The notes beneath the pieces were generated by a model that did not search any database, was not told where the DNA came from, and was given only the letters and a program-made list of their open reading frames with translations. This document shows, piece by piece, positions 52,536-60,908 of a stretch of DNA of 64,000 bases. Source of the DNA: Flavobacterium sp. 1. Its GTDB lineage: Bacteria; Bacteroidota; Bacteroidia; Flavobacteriales; Flavobacteriaceae. Numbering within the stretch: position 1 is the first letter of the stretch; each line of letters opens with the position of its first letter. A program made the translations under genes and the position numbers. The DNA lies in contig NZ_PGER01000001.1 of NCBI RefSeq assembly GCF_002797935.1, forward strand, positions 4,774,001-4,838,000. The letters run 5' to 3'.

Positions 52536-53786
52536 TTATAAGCTTGCCACAAAGGAACGTTCCATAGCTTCAAACTTCTGCGATACCTTTTGCATATCTT
52601 TTCCAACTTTCTCGTTGAGTACCTTTGCATAAATCTGTGTAGTGGCAATGTTTTTATGTCCCAACATTTTACTCAAACTCTCTAAAGGAACGCCTTCGCT
52701 TAAAAAGAGGGTGGCAAAGGTATGGCGTGCCAAATGAAAGGTTACTTTCTTCTCTTTAAGGCATTCGATAAGTTTGGATATACGCCTTAAGCTACTATTA
52801 CAGGTAGGATTTGATGGTACCGAAAATATTTTCCCGTCCTTTGACAATCCTGCATACTTCCCGATAATCATTTTAGGTATCTCCAACAGCATTACATTGG
52901 ATGATGTAGCCGTTTTTTTCCTGCGGATGATAATCCACTTATTCCCGTCAAAGAACTCTTGAATATTACTATTTTTAAGTCCTTTTATATCCGAATAGCA
53001 AAGCCCTGTAAAGCAACTGAAAACAAACAGGTCTTTGACCAATTCATCATTTCTTTTTTCACAATTGAATGTTACAAGAAGTTCCAACTCGCTACGCAAC
53101 AGATAACCTCTGTCTTTGTCTTTTTTTGTGTTCTTGTATTCACTCAGCGGATTAAATCCAAGGTGCTTTCTACCGATTGCCAATCGACAAACCGCTGTAA
53201 AGCCAAGCATGTAAATCCAAACGGTGTTGTGCGTTAAACATAGATCATCACGCAGGTAATAATCAAAGTCCTGCACAAAATCAGGAGTAAGGTCGTTAAA
53301 TGATACATCGGAACAAGCGTATTTTTTAATAACAAAACTTCTAAGATGCTTCAAAAGCGCTCTGTACTTACCACGTGTGCCATTTACCCGAAGTCCGTTG
53401 TTGACTTTTTTATCAAAATCTAAAAGAAACTGTTCGAAGAATTTGAAAAAGGTCAGTTCTTCGCTTTCCATACCGAGAAAGGTATTTTTGAGTTTATCAC
53501 TATTTACAGCTCCTTCATTTTTCAGTATTTTAGAATAACATTCCTCAATATCCAAACGGATTCTATCAATTTTGTTGTTTACGCCTTGGGCTTCATGGCT
53601 TTTTCCTAAAATCCTACCATACTTCAAGTCCCAATTCGATGCTGAAACATCCATCTTTGTACTAAATGCAGACTGTTTACCATTTACGGTAATCCTGCAC
53701 ATAACCGCAACCATTCCATTTTTCTTTGGGGCGTTCTTTTTTAGGTAAAACAATACCTTAAACGTTGATTTTTTTGTCGTTTTCAT
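52536..53786 (-). CDS. Integrase of Bacteroidetes conjugative-element type
   Basis: Start chosen at MKTTKKSTFKVLFYLKKNAP (416 residues), the usual N-terminal arm-binding domain; an upstream Met would add 27 unrelated residues. Core-binding domain about 105-205; catalytic domain with FTGLCYSDIKGL (Arg), RRKKT (Lys), FHLARHTFATLFLSEG (H-x-x-R), GHKNIATT and QIYAKV (Tyr). Intact. It lies at the right end of the island with repeat TAACGTTTTGGTAAC just upstream. Confidence 0.92.
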   Translation of the reverse strand: MKTTKKSTFKVLFYLKKNAPKKNGMVAVMCRITVNGKQSAFSTKMDVSASNWDLKYGRILGKSHEAQGVNNKIDRIRLDIEECYSKILKNEGAVNSDKLKNTFLGMESEELTFFKFFEQFLLDFDKKVNNGLRVNGTRGKYRALLKHLRSFVIKKYACSDVSFNDLTPDFVQDFDYYLRDDLCLTHNTVWIYMLGFTAVCRLAIGRKHLGFNPLSEYKNTKKDKDRGYLLRSELELLVTFNCEKRNDELVKDLFVFSCFTGLCYSDIKGLKNSNIQEFFDGNKWIIIRRKKTATSSNVMLLEIPKMIIGKYAGLSKDGKIFSVPSNPTCNSSLRRISKLIECLKEKKVTFHLARHTFATLFLSEGVPLESLSKMLGHKNIATTQIYAKVLNEKVGKDMQKVSQKFEAMERSFVASL

Positions 53787-54157
53787 ACTCACAATTCTTA
53801 ATGTTAAAATTAAACCTATGTGAGCTACGAAACAATATGAAATACAGTGCAATATCTTGAAAAACAACCGTTTAAATCAATTGTTTTGGTTTTTAAAAGT
53901 AACGTTTTGGTAACCTTACTTTTTCCAAACCTTGCTTTTTACTGCTTTTCATTTCATTACCAAAAATCACAAAATGACTGTAAAGCCTTCATTTTACTAT
54001 CGTTTTGCCTGTTTTTAATTTTGATGTATTTTTGTAAAAACTTTTCTTTAAAAAAGCAAAGATATAGTGGAGAGCAGGAACCATATAACCAAAAATGCCT
54101 GATGTTGTTGCTCCAAAATAAATAATAGAATTCAGAGTATTAAGTTTATAAAAATAT
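53787..54157 (+). other. Right edge of island, noncoding
   Basis: 371 bp, no gene. Holds the direct repeat at 53900-53914 and an inverted ATTACCAAAAATC at about 53956, candidate integrase arm sites. Confidence 0.45.
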
Positions 54158-55489
54158 ATGCCACAGAAAGCCACCGATAGTTTGTACAGATTTAGATTTA
54201 GCCGTGAAATTTTAGCTTTATTGATGCTGTTTTTTTGTGCAGTAGTCCATGCTCAACTTGAAACTAATGAAAGCGAAGTTGGTTTGGGATGGAGCAGCAA
54301 TTCTGTCAACACTGTTATTTTTAGAAATAGTGCTTTGACAACTTTTAAAAATTGGCAATTTACCGCTTATTACAATCCTGAAGGGAAGATGGTTTTGGCA
54401 AAGCGCAATTTGAATTCCAGTCAATGGCAAAAAGTAATTACGCCTTATAGTGGCAATGTAAAAGATGCTCATAATAGTATCAGTATTGCAATAGATGCGG
54501 ATGGTTTTCTTCATGTAAGCTGGGATCAGCATGATACTCGTTTGCGATATGCGAAAAGCAAAATGCCTTTTAGTTTAGAGTTGGGTGAGGAGCAATCCAT
54601 GGCTGGCAATGATGAAACCAAGGTGACTTATCCAGAATTTCATAATCTGCCAAACGGGAAGCTTTTGTTTTGTTACCGTTCGGGCGCTTCGGGAAGAGGG
54701 AATATGATTGTGAAAACGTATGATGTGAAAACTCAAAAATGGACTTACTTGCAAAATAATTTAATTGATGGCGAAAACCAGCGCTCTGCTTATTGGCAAA
54801 TGTGTGTAGGCCAAAAAGGCATTTATATTTCGTGGGTTTGGCGCGAGAGCTGGGATGTTTCGACTAATCATGATATTTGTTACGCTTTTTCGGCAGATGG
54901 CGGACAAACTTGGGAGAAATCTTCAGGAGAGAAATACAATTTACCAATAACGAAAAGCACAGCAGAAATTGCTTGGAAAGTGCCTCAAAAGAGCAGTTTA
55001 ATCAATCAAACTGCGATGACTGTCGATGCGCAGGGAAATCCGTATATTGCAAATTATTGGGATGATAATGGAGTGCCGCAGTATAAAGTGGTGTATTTGG
55101 ATAAGGGAAAATGGAATAAAATCAATACTGATTTTCATAACAAACCTTTTTCTTTAGGAGGCGGAGGAACGAAAAGGATTCCAATTTCGCGACCTGAAAT
55201 TTTGGTCAATAAATCGATGGTTTACCTGATTTTTAGAGACGAGGAAAGAGGGAATAAGATTACTTTGGCCAGTGCCAATTTGAATAAAAAGCAATGGAAA
55301 CTTGCTGATATTACGGATTATTCTGTGGGGCAATGGGAACCTAACTTGGATAAAGAATTGTGGAAAGATAAATCGCAGCTGCATATTTTTTCTCAAAATG
55401 TGAGTCAGGCTGATGGAGAAGGATTGGCAGATGCAGAACCTCAAGCCGTGCGGGTTATTGAACTGAAAAAAATGCCTATAACTAAATAG
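54158..55489 (+). CDS. BNR_4 beta-propeller protein (GH145/PL24-like)
   Basis: 443 residues with a signal peptide ending VVHAQ. Propeller repeats: DAHNSISIAIDADGFLHVSW, ETKVTYPEFHNLPNGKLLF, DICYAFSADGGQTWE, MTVDAQGNPYIANYWDD. This fold occurs in rhamnosyl-glucuronate alpha-rhamnosidases (GH145) and ulvan/RG-type lyases (PL24/25); I cannot choose between them. It follows the island and lacks the shared operator that stands at 31208. Confidence 0.75.
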   Translation: MPQKATDSLYRFRFSREILALLMLFFCAVVHAQLETNESEVGLGWSSNSVNTVIFRNSALTTFKNWQFTAYYNPEGKMVLAKRNLNSSQWQKVITPYSGNVKDAHNSISIAIDADGFLHVSWDQHDTRLRYAKSKMPFSLELGEEQSMAGNDETKVTYPEFHNLPNGKLLFCYRSGASGRGNMIVKTYDVKTQKWTYLQNNLIDGENQRSAYWQMCVGQKGIYISWVWRESWDVSTNHDICYAFSADGGQTWEKSSGEKYNLPITKSTAEIAWKVPQKSSLINQTAMTVDAQGNPYIANYWDDNGVPQYKVVYLDKGKWNKINTDFHNKPFSLGGGGTKRIPISRPEILVNKSMVYLIFRDEERGNKITLASANLNKKQWKLADITDYSVGQWEPNLDKELWKDKSQLHIFSQNVSQADGEGLADAEPQAVRVIELKKMPITK

Positions 55490-55520
55490 CCGTATCGAGT
55501 TACTTGCATGAATACCATTC

Positions 55521-55560
55521 AGAAATTAAGCGTCATTAAGCTTAATAGACTTAATTTCTT
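55521..55560 (+). terminator. Terminator-like hairpin
   Basis: AGAAATTAAG and CTTAATTTCT pair; T-rich after. Between convergent genes. Confidence 0.5.
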
Positions 55561-55613
55561 AATGGTTAATTTTTGATCTTACCATTTCATTATTTAACTC
55601 GATAAAAGTAAGC

Positions 55614-56171
55614 TTAATGAATAGTATCACCACGAATTATTATTTCGTTTGATTTTTTTATGTTTCCCTCTGATTTACTCAGTACTTTTATGAGCGTTAC
55701 ATCTGGAGTTTCAAGTTTGTTTACTATTATTTTTAGGATATAATTTTTGTCGACTAAATACGTCTGGGGATCTCCATCAACTATTTCATTGTCAACTTGA
55801 AAGATTACTGAGTTTTCTTGGACAGTTGTATATTTTTTTCTTAATTCATTTAAGGAAATTAAATTAGGCTTGTAATTATTTTTGGTTTCAATAGTTATTT
55901 TGCCTGCATATTTAGTATTCTCTATTTCAATGTCTTCTTTTTCAACTTTGACATTTTCAATTTTATTTGGGTCTAAAAAATTTAGGATACTTTGATTGAT
56001 AAGTTCTCCATTTAGAAAGTAAGCGGGTTTTTTTCCGCCTTTATATTTAATTACATGAACGACTTTGATAATAGTGTCTTGTTCAGAAATTGCCTGTAAA
56101 TTTTCAGTTTTCTTTTGGCCAAAAGCATTAGCTGTCAAAATTGAAACTAATATGATTATAAATTTTTTCAT
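55614..56171 (-). CDS. Secreted protein, unknown
   Basis: 185 residues from MKKFIIILVS, with a signal peptide ending AFGQ. The repeated pattern KPAYFLNGELINQSIL...NVKVEKEDIEIEN...AGKITIETK resembles the plug-like regulatory segments of Bacteroidetes receptor proteins (a plug-domain-like fold), but no barrel follows. Role unknown. 2 nt after the gene upstream. Confidence 0.6.
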   Translation of the reverse strand: MKKFIIILVSILTANAFGQKKTENLQAISEQDTIIKVVHVIKYKGGKKPAYFLNGELINQSILNFLDPNKIENVKVEKEDIEIENTKYAGKITIETKNNYKPNLISLNELRKKYTTVQENSVIFQVDNEIVDGDPQTYLVDKNYILKIIVNKLETPDVTLIKVLSKSEGNIKKSNEIIIRGDTIH

Positions 56172-56173
56172 TT

Positions 56174-56575
56174 TTACGTTTTGTTGGTAACTATAATATT
56201 GTCTTCTATTTTTCGCAAATTCTTTTCTGCAATAAGAACAATAATAATTCCCGCAATATAGCATACTAAATCAATCCAAGCAAATGAGGTTCCAATAACA
56301 GTTCTAGCCAATTTTGAATTTTGCAGCCCCAGTTTTTCGACAATATTCAAATACTGAAGAAATTCTATGCCAAAGGAAAACAGCAGAACAAATAGTGCAA
56401 CAGGCAAAACTGGCAATTTCAAAAACGATTTTATAAAACAGTAAATTAGAATCACAACCAATACATCGCCTATATAGGGGCGAATGATAGTATCATGAAC
56501 AAATAGTGCAATTAAAACTTCTATGACAAAAATCAGAATTGTTAAGCCGAAATATTTTTTGTTGAATGTTAGCAT
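56174..56575 (-). CDS. DUF2809-type small membrane protein
   Basis: 133 residues from MLTFNKKYFG. Four membrane helices with RPYIGDVLVVILIYCFIKS and FSFGIEFLQYLNIVEKLGL, the pattern of the DUF2809 family. Function unknown. Confidence 0.75.
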   Translation of the reverse strand: MLTFNKKYFGLTILIFVIEVLIALFVHDTIIRPYIGDVLVVILIYCFIKSFLKLPVLPVALFVLLFSFGIEFLQYLNIVEKLGLQNSKLARTVIGTSFAWIDLVCYIAGIIIVLIAEKNLRKIEDNIIVTNKT

Positions 56576-56654
56576 AGTTTTTAGTAGGGGTAAAATTAAC
56601 TGTTTCTTGTTACAAGATGTTTGTAGTTTAAAAAGCCTTGTTTTTTGAATTAGC

Positions 56655-56729
56655 CTAATCATCCCAAATACAAAACTAACTTTTCATTAAACCAATTGCC
56701 CAAATCCGTTGCAGTAGCTTTTACCAGTT
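56655..56729 (-). other. Orphan half attC (main family)
   Basis: On the - strand, GCAACGGATTTGGGCAATTG through TTTGTATTTGGGATGATT matches the left half of the main-family attC sites (about six differences). The right half is missing; the match stops near 56657. Confidence 0.8.
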
Positions 56730-56768
56730 GTGTTTTTATGTGTTTTAGTTTCTTATTTGTTCGGTTGT

Positions 56769-57359
56769 TTAGTTTTGTTTGTCGTATAACAAAGTTAGAT
56801 TTTTTTTAAAAGAAGGATTTGCAATTTTTATGTACCAATCAATTTCTATTGATTTAATATTTTCACTTAATCTGCTTATGAATTGAAACCAACCGCTCGT
56901 TGATTCAGTAATTGTAAATTTCTTTTGGTCAATAGTGAAAACGGCAATACAAATTTCGTCATAAGCCAGTAAATCTACTTTGTAACCATAAACAGTTTTT
57001 ATTTCGTTCCATTCATAATTAGCAGTACTGTTTTCTATGCTTATTTTAAATCCATTTTTATTATATTCAAATATTCCATTATCATTTTGGTCAAGTTCGA
57101 TCCGTTCGGTTAATATTTCTTTTCCAATTTTCGATTTTGGTGTTACAAAAATATTTTTGGGATTTAAAAATCTAACTAACGTAAGTATTCCTCCTAAGCC
57201 AAATAAAACTATTGTAACCCAAAACTGGACTTTTTCGATATCTCTAATCCACAAAGCAATAAATGCGAATAGAAAGCAAATTAGAATTCTGAAAACTTGT
57301 TTAGTTTTGCTTTCCCAAATAATATTTTTTCCTTTATATCTTTCGTTTCTCATAAACAT
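56769..57359 (-). CDS. Orphan cassette gene: membrane protein, unknown
   Basis: 196 residues (or from the third codon, MRNERYKG). Two membrane helices (about 25-39 and 45-63) precede a soluble beta-rich domain (FKISIENSTANYEWNEIKTV), somewhat like a PH-like membrane protein. Flanked on the - strand by TACCAGTT before and AACTGGTA plus the half attC after, i.e. cassette architecture. Confidence 0.7.
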   Translation of the reverse strand: MFMRNERYKGKNIIWESKTKQVFRILICFLFAFIALWIRDIEKVQFWVTIVLFGLGGILTLVRFLNPKNIFVTPKSKIGKEILTERIELDQNDNGIFEYNKNGFKISIENSTANYEWNEIKTVYGYKVDLLAYDEICIAVFTIDQKKFTITESTSGWFQFISRLSENIKSIEIDWYIKIANPSFKKNLTLLYDKQN

Positions 57360-57367
57360 AACTGGTA

Positions 57368-57632
57368 GCTTGCTTGTATACGCTGACCATAAAATGACTC
57401 CAATTTGCCCAAATTAGCTAGCTTTGCGTCATAAAATAGCTTTTTTATTATATTTGCTAATATATAAAAAAACAACTACAAATAATTCAAATATCTTTTG
57501 TCAGGGAATTTTTATTATTGCTGAGAAGCAGAGAACGTCTTTAGTTTTTGAAAGTTTTTTAACATAAATGAGAAAAGGCAATTCTACCCTTTGGTAAAAT
57601 TGCTTTTTTAAAATTTATATAAAGTGAGATAC
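57368..57632 (-). other. Noncoding, terminator only
   Basis: No gene; contains the hairpin at 57573-57609. Confidence 0.5.
57573..57609 (-). terminator. Terminator of GH28/GntR operon
   Basis: GGCAATTCTACC and GGTAAAATTGCT pair; on the - strand the stem ends in CTTTT. Confidence 0.7.
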
Positions 57633-59324
57633 TTACATTTTTACAGCACCTTTAGCTACTTTTTCACCAACGGTGGTTTTCTTGCTAAAGTCAGTTTTAG
57701 CGTTCGAAATCAATTCGATGTTTTTGCTGGCTTCACCATCTATGCTTACTGCTTTTTGAGAATCTGAATTGAAATTGATGTTTTTTAGAGACATATTTTT
57801 CCCGTTGTAAATTTCAAAAATTGTACTGTTTGCAATGTCTAGATTGATGTTGTTAAGTTTAATTCCGTTAGCGTCAATGATAGAAAAACCTTTATCGGCT
57901 TTACCGGTTAAATTAGAAATTTCGATGTTTTCTAAATTCATTTCAGGTAAGCCTTGTAAAAATACAGCCTGCTGTGCTCCATTTATAAAAATATTTTTTA
58001 TAAAAATGTTTTTAAACTGCGGTGTTTTTTCGTCTACAGGAACGGCTGCACTTACAGTGTTGTTTTCTCCATCTGCCAATTTTTCGGCTATCGATTTTCC
58101 TCCATAATACAAGTCGAAAGAAATGGCCTGCGATGGAATATTATTCATGAAAATATCCGAAATAAAGATGTTTTCTACCACACCTCCGCGTCCGCGGTTA
58201 CTTTTAAATCGCAGACCAACATCTGTTCCCATAAAAGTACAGTTGGAAACATGCATGTTTTTTACGCCGCCAGACATTTCGCTTCCTACGGTTACACCGC
58301 CATGACCATGATACACAATGTTATTTTTAATAATGATATTTTCGCAGGCAACGCCACGATCGCGACCATCTTTGTCTTTCCCAGATTTGATGCAGATTGC
58401 ATCATCACCAACGTCAAAACTAGAATTTTCTACCAAAACATTTTTACAGGATTCTACGTCTAGTCCGTCACCGTTTTGAGAATACCAAGGGTTACGAACC
58501 GTTGTGTTGCGGATAATCAAGTCTTCAACCATCAAAGGATGGATGTTCCAAGCCGGTGAATTTTGAAAAACAGGACCGTCGAATAAAACGCGTTTACTAT
58601 TTTGAATGCTGACCATTACAGGACGAAGAAAATCGCGGATTTCTTCAAATTGTTCTTTGGTTTTTAAATCAGGACGAACATTTTGATCAGCGTTCTGGTT
58701 TCCTTTCACATATTGTTCTGATGGATACCAGCTTGTTTTTTTATCGTTTAATACTCCTCCAGATTTTACAAAACTATTCCATTGGTCTTCGGTTAATTTA
58801 CCTTTTTTTACCATTCTCCATACTTCGCCCGAACCGTCATAAACACCATTTCCGGTAAAGGCTACGTTTTCAAGGTTTTTTCCGTAAATAGGTGAGATAC
58901 AACGCCAGGTGTTTAAGCCTTCAAAACTGGTTTGGATAATAGGATATAAATTTTTGTCTGTAGAAAATTTAATCAATGCACCTCTTTGTGCATGCAGTTC
59001 GATATTACTTTTTAGAGTAATTGGTCCAGTAAGCCAAATCCCTGGAGGAATGATTACTTTTCCGCCGCCTTTTTTAGAAACAGCATCTATGGCATCAGCA
59101 AAAGCTTTGGTACACAAAACGGTTCCGCCGTTTACAGCACCAAAATCGGCAATATTTACGGTATTGTTTGGGATTTTTGGTTCGTTTATTTTGTTCATTT
59201 TAAATTCAATGCCACTATAGGAATCCTTTGATGAACCAGTATTCTGAGCCGTAATGTTCATCGAACAGTTTGAGAATGTGATTGCAAATGCAAGAAATAA
59301 TAATTGATTTAATTTAAATTTCAT
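57633..59324 (-). CDS. GH28 exo-polygalacturonase / rhamnogalacturonase
   Basis: 563 residues with a leader that may be lipoprotein-type (TFSNCS). All four GH28 motifs are intact: NGDGLDVESC (about 283), GDDAICIKSG (about 306), GHGGVTVGSE (about 339) and RFKSN (about 371). The N-terminal part (FGAVNGGTVLCTKAF, GGGKVIIPPG) is the usual pectin-lyase-like start. It hydrolyses galacturonan or RG-I linkages in the periplasm. 21 nt after the regulator gene on the same strand. Confidence 0.93.
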   Translation of the reverse strand: MKFKLNQLLFLAFAITFSNCSMNITAQNTGSSKDSYSGIEFKMNKINEPKIPNNTVNIADFGAVNGGTVLCTKAFADAIDAVSKKGGGKVIIPPGIWLTGPITLKSNIELHAQRGALIKFSTDKNLYPIIQTSFEGLNTWRCISPIYGKNLENVAFTGNGVYDGSGEVWRMVKKGKLTEDQWNSFVKSGGVLNDKKTSWYPSEQYVKGNQNADQNVRPDLKTKEQFEEIRDFLRPVMVSIQNSKRVLFDGPVFQNSPAWNIHPLMVEDLIIRNTTVRNPWYSQNGDGLDVESCKNVLVENSSFDVGDDAICIKSGKDKDGRDRGVACENIIIKNNIVYHGHGGVTVGSEMSGGVKNMHVSNCTFMGTDVGLRFKSNRGRGGVVENIFISDIFMNNIPSQAISFDLYYGGKSIAEKLADGENNTVSAAVPVDEKTPQFKNIFIKNIFINGAQQAVFLQGLPEMNLENIEISNLTGKADKGFSIIDANGIKLNNINLDIANSTIFEIYNGKNMSLKNINFNSDSQKAVSIDGEASKNIELISNAKTDFSKKTTVGEKVAKGAVKM

Positions 59325-59345
59325 TGTTTTGTAAAGTGTTATTGT

Positions 59346-60386
59346 TTAAATAGATTTTCGATAGATGAAATTAAACGGAACTTTTACTTGCCCGATTTCT
59401 TTGTTTAAAATCATTTGAGCAGCCGTTTCTCCCATTATTTTGAAATCCGTTGATATTACGGTAATGCCTAATAATTCTTTTAACGGTGTGTCATTGTACG
59501 AGATGACGCCAATATGCTTGCCTAATTTCATTTCGGTGTCTCTGATTTGTTTCACTAGGTTTACCAAATCTGATTCTTCGATGGTGATGAATAAATCCCC
59601 TTTTTTCAGCACAATGTCATCATATATTTCATCTATAATTTCATAATTGATTCCAAATTCGACACAAAACTTCTTGAAACCATGCAGAATTCTTCTTGGA
59701 TATGGATACACGGCTTTCTCAGGATATACTAAGATTATTCGGGTGTATTGTTTTATTTTTTCTAAACCTTCTTTTAGGGCATTATAAATGTCGTTTTCAA
59801 AATCCTGATAAATTTTAATAACATCATTATTTATTCCTAATTTGATATTATCCATAATAATGAGTTTTTCTTTAGGAATTTTATTAATGGCATCAATAAC
59901 CGCATCAGTATAACTGCTGTGTTTTAAATCTTCGGTTTTAAAATGAGTAGTGATAATATAGTAATCGTAAGCGCCTTCATATTTGTCAAGCAGATTCAAA
60001 AAAATTGTTTCATCGCAGTGATAAATCTGCAGATCGGTGTGGGCGTTGGCTCCAATGGTGTCAATGAACGAATTATAAGTTGCCATTTTATAAGAACTTA
60101 ATTTGTTGTACACAAACAGCACGTTTACTTTCGAAATCAATTTGGTTTGGGTGATATAATATCCTTTTCCACGGATTGATGTGATGATTTTTCGTTCTTT
60201 TAAGATGTTATATGCCTTTTCAACAGTGTCTCTCGACATATAAAACTCTTCACTAAAACTATTAATTGAAGGAATTTTTTGATTTATTCTTAAACTTCCA
60301 TTGCTGATATTAGTTAAAATAGAATCAACAATTTGCTTGTATTTTGGTACACGTGAGTCCTCGTCAATTTTAATAATCTTTATCAT
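59346..60386 (-). CDS. GntR-family regulator with sugar-binding sensor domain
   Basis: 346 residues. The N-terminal winged helix (about 10-75, VPKYKQIVDSILTNISNGSL, SRDTVEKAYNILKERKII) is GntR type. The rest (about 85-346) is a periplasmic-binding-protein/LacI-like sensor (IGVISYNDTPLKELLGITVI). AraR-like architecture; it probably senses rhamnose or a derivative and controls rhaT and the GH28. Divergent from rhaT; the intergenic palindrome TGTAATCGATTGCA is a candidate operator. Confidence 0.9.
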   Translation of the reverse strand: MIKIIKIDEDSRVPKYKQIVDSILTNISNGSLRINQKIPSINSFSEEFYMSRDTVEKAYNILKERKIITSIRGKGYYITQTKLISKVNVLFVYNKLSSYKMATYNSFIDTIGANAHTDLQIYHCDETIFLNLLDKYEGAYDYYIITTHFKTEDLKHSSYTDAVIDAINKIPKEKLIIMDNIKLGINNDVIKIYQDFENDIYNALKEGLEKIKQYTRIILVYPEKAVYPYPRRILHGFKKFCVEFGINYEIIDEIYDDIVLKKGDLFITIEESDLVNLVKQIRDTEMKLGKHIGVISYNDTPLKELLGITVISTDFKIMGETAAQMILNKEIGQVKVPFNFIYRKSI

Positions 60387-60571
60387 AGCTTTCGCTTTTA
60401 GATGTTTTTTTTCTTTAAAATGTATAAAGAAAACGAAATTTAAATTTGTTTTTTATCCTGTTAGCCAATGACTAAAAATGGTATTTATGGATTCATTTGA
60501 GTAATCAGATTGTTTTAAAGATACGCAATAAATGTATTAGAAGTATTGCAATATCTAAATAAAATCAAACA

Positions 60572-60585
60572 TGTAATCGATTGCA
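60572..60585. promoter_or_regulatory. Palindrome, candidate regulator operator
   Basis: TGTAATCGATTGCA is a near-perfect 14-bp palindrome (one mismatched pair) between the regulator gene and rhaT. This form is typical of LacI-like operators; the regulator here is GntR type, so the pairing is uncertain. Confidence 0.45.
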
Positions 60586-60819
60586 CAAATATATATCTTA
60601 AAATTAGTAATTAGTAATAATTACCCATAAAATTTTAATGATTATTTAAAATTAACACTTAAAAATTTAAAGTAAAATAAAATAAGGTTAAAATATCATT
60701 ATTAGTGCTGAAGGGCTTTTTTTGGGCAGTATTTTATTTTGAATGAAGGTTTTAAAATTGCGTGATATTTTTCTAAAAATTAAAAATTTATCCGATGATA
60801 ATAAAAAATCATTAGTTTA

Positions 60820-60864
60820 AAGGATAGTACAGGATAGTTATCTTTTAGGTATTCTATTATTTTA
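60820..60864 (+). promoter_or_regulatory. Shared operator plus promoter, rhaT
   Basis: AAGGATAGTA then CAGGATAGTT (60820-60839), the clearest direct repeat of the set. The box at +27 is TTATTTTA, a weak -7 match. Confidence 0.6.
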
Positions 60865-60908
60865 CAATCCTTAATCATAACCAATTAACCAAAAAACATT
60901 TTTAATCA

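Larger units (their letters stand above)
31417..53914 (+). mobile_element. Putative composite integrated island
   Basis: TAACGATTTGGTAAC (31417-31431) and TAACGTTTTGGTAAC (53900-53914) are direct repeats with one mismatch. The right copy lies just upstream of a tyrosine integrase gene, where arm-type or attachment sites are expected. Between them are only accessory genes; outside are RG-I genes. The exact ends and core att are not determined. Confidence 0.45.
60387..60908 (+). other. Divergent intergenic region, GntR gene / rhaT
   Basis: 522 bp, AT-rich, no gene. Contains the palindrome at 60572-60585, the shared operator at 60820, and a weaker CAGGATAAAA (- strand) at 60451-60460. Confidence 0.6.

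Noticed and set aside
59346..60386. GntR protein as the reader of the shared 10+10 bp operator
   Set aside because: GntR proteins bind palindromes; the shared operator is a direct repeat overlapping -33, more like an activator site. The palindrome at 60572 suits the GntR protein better.
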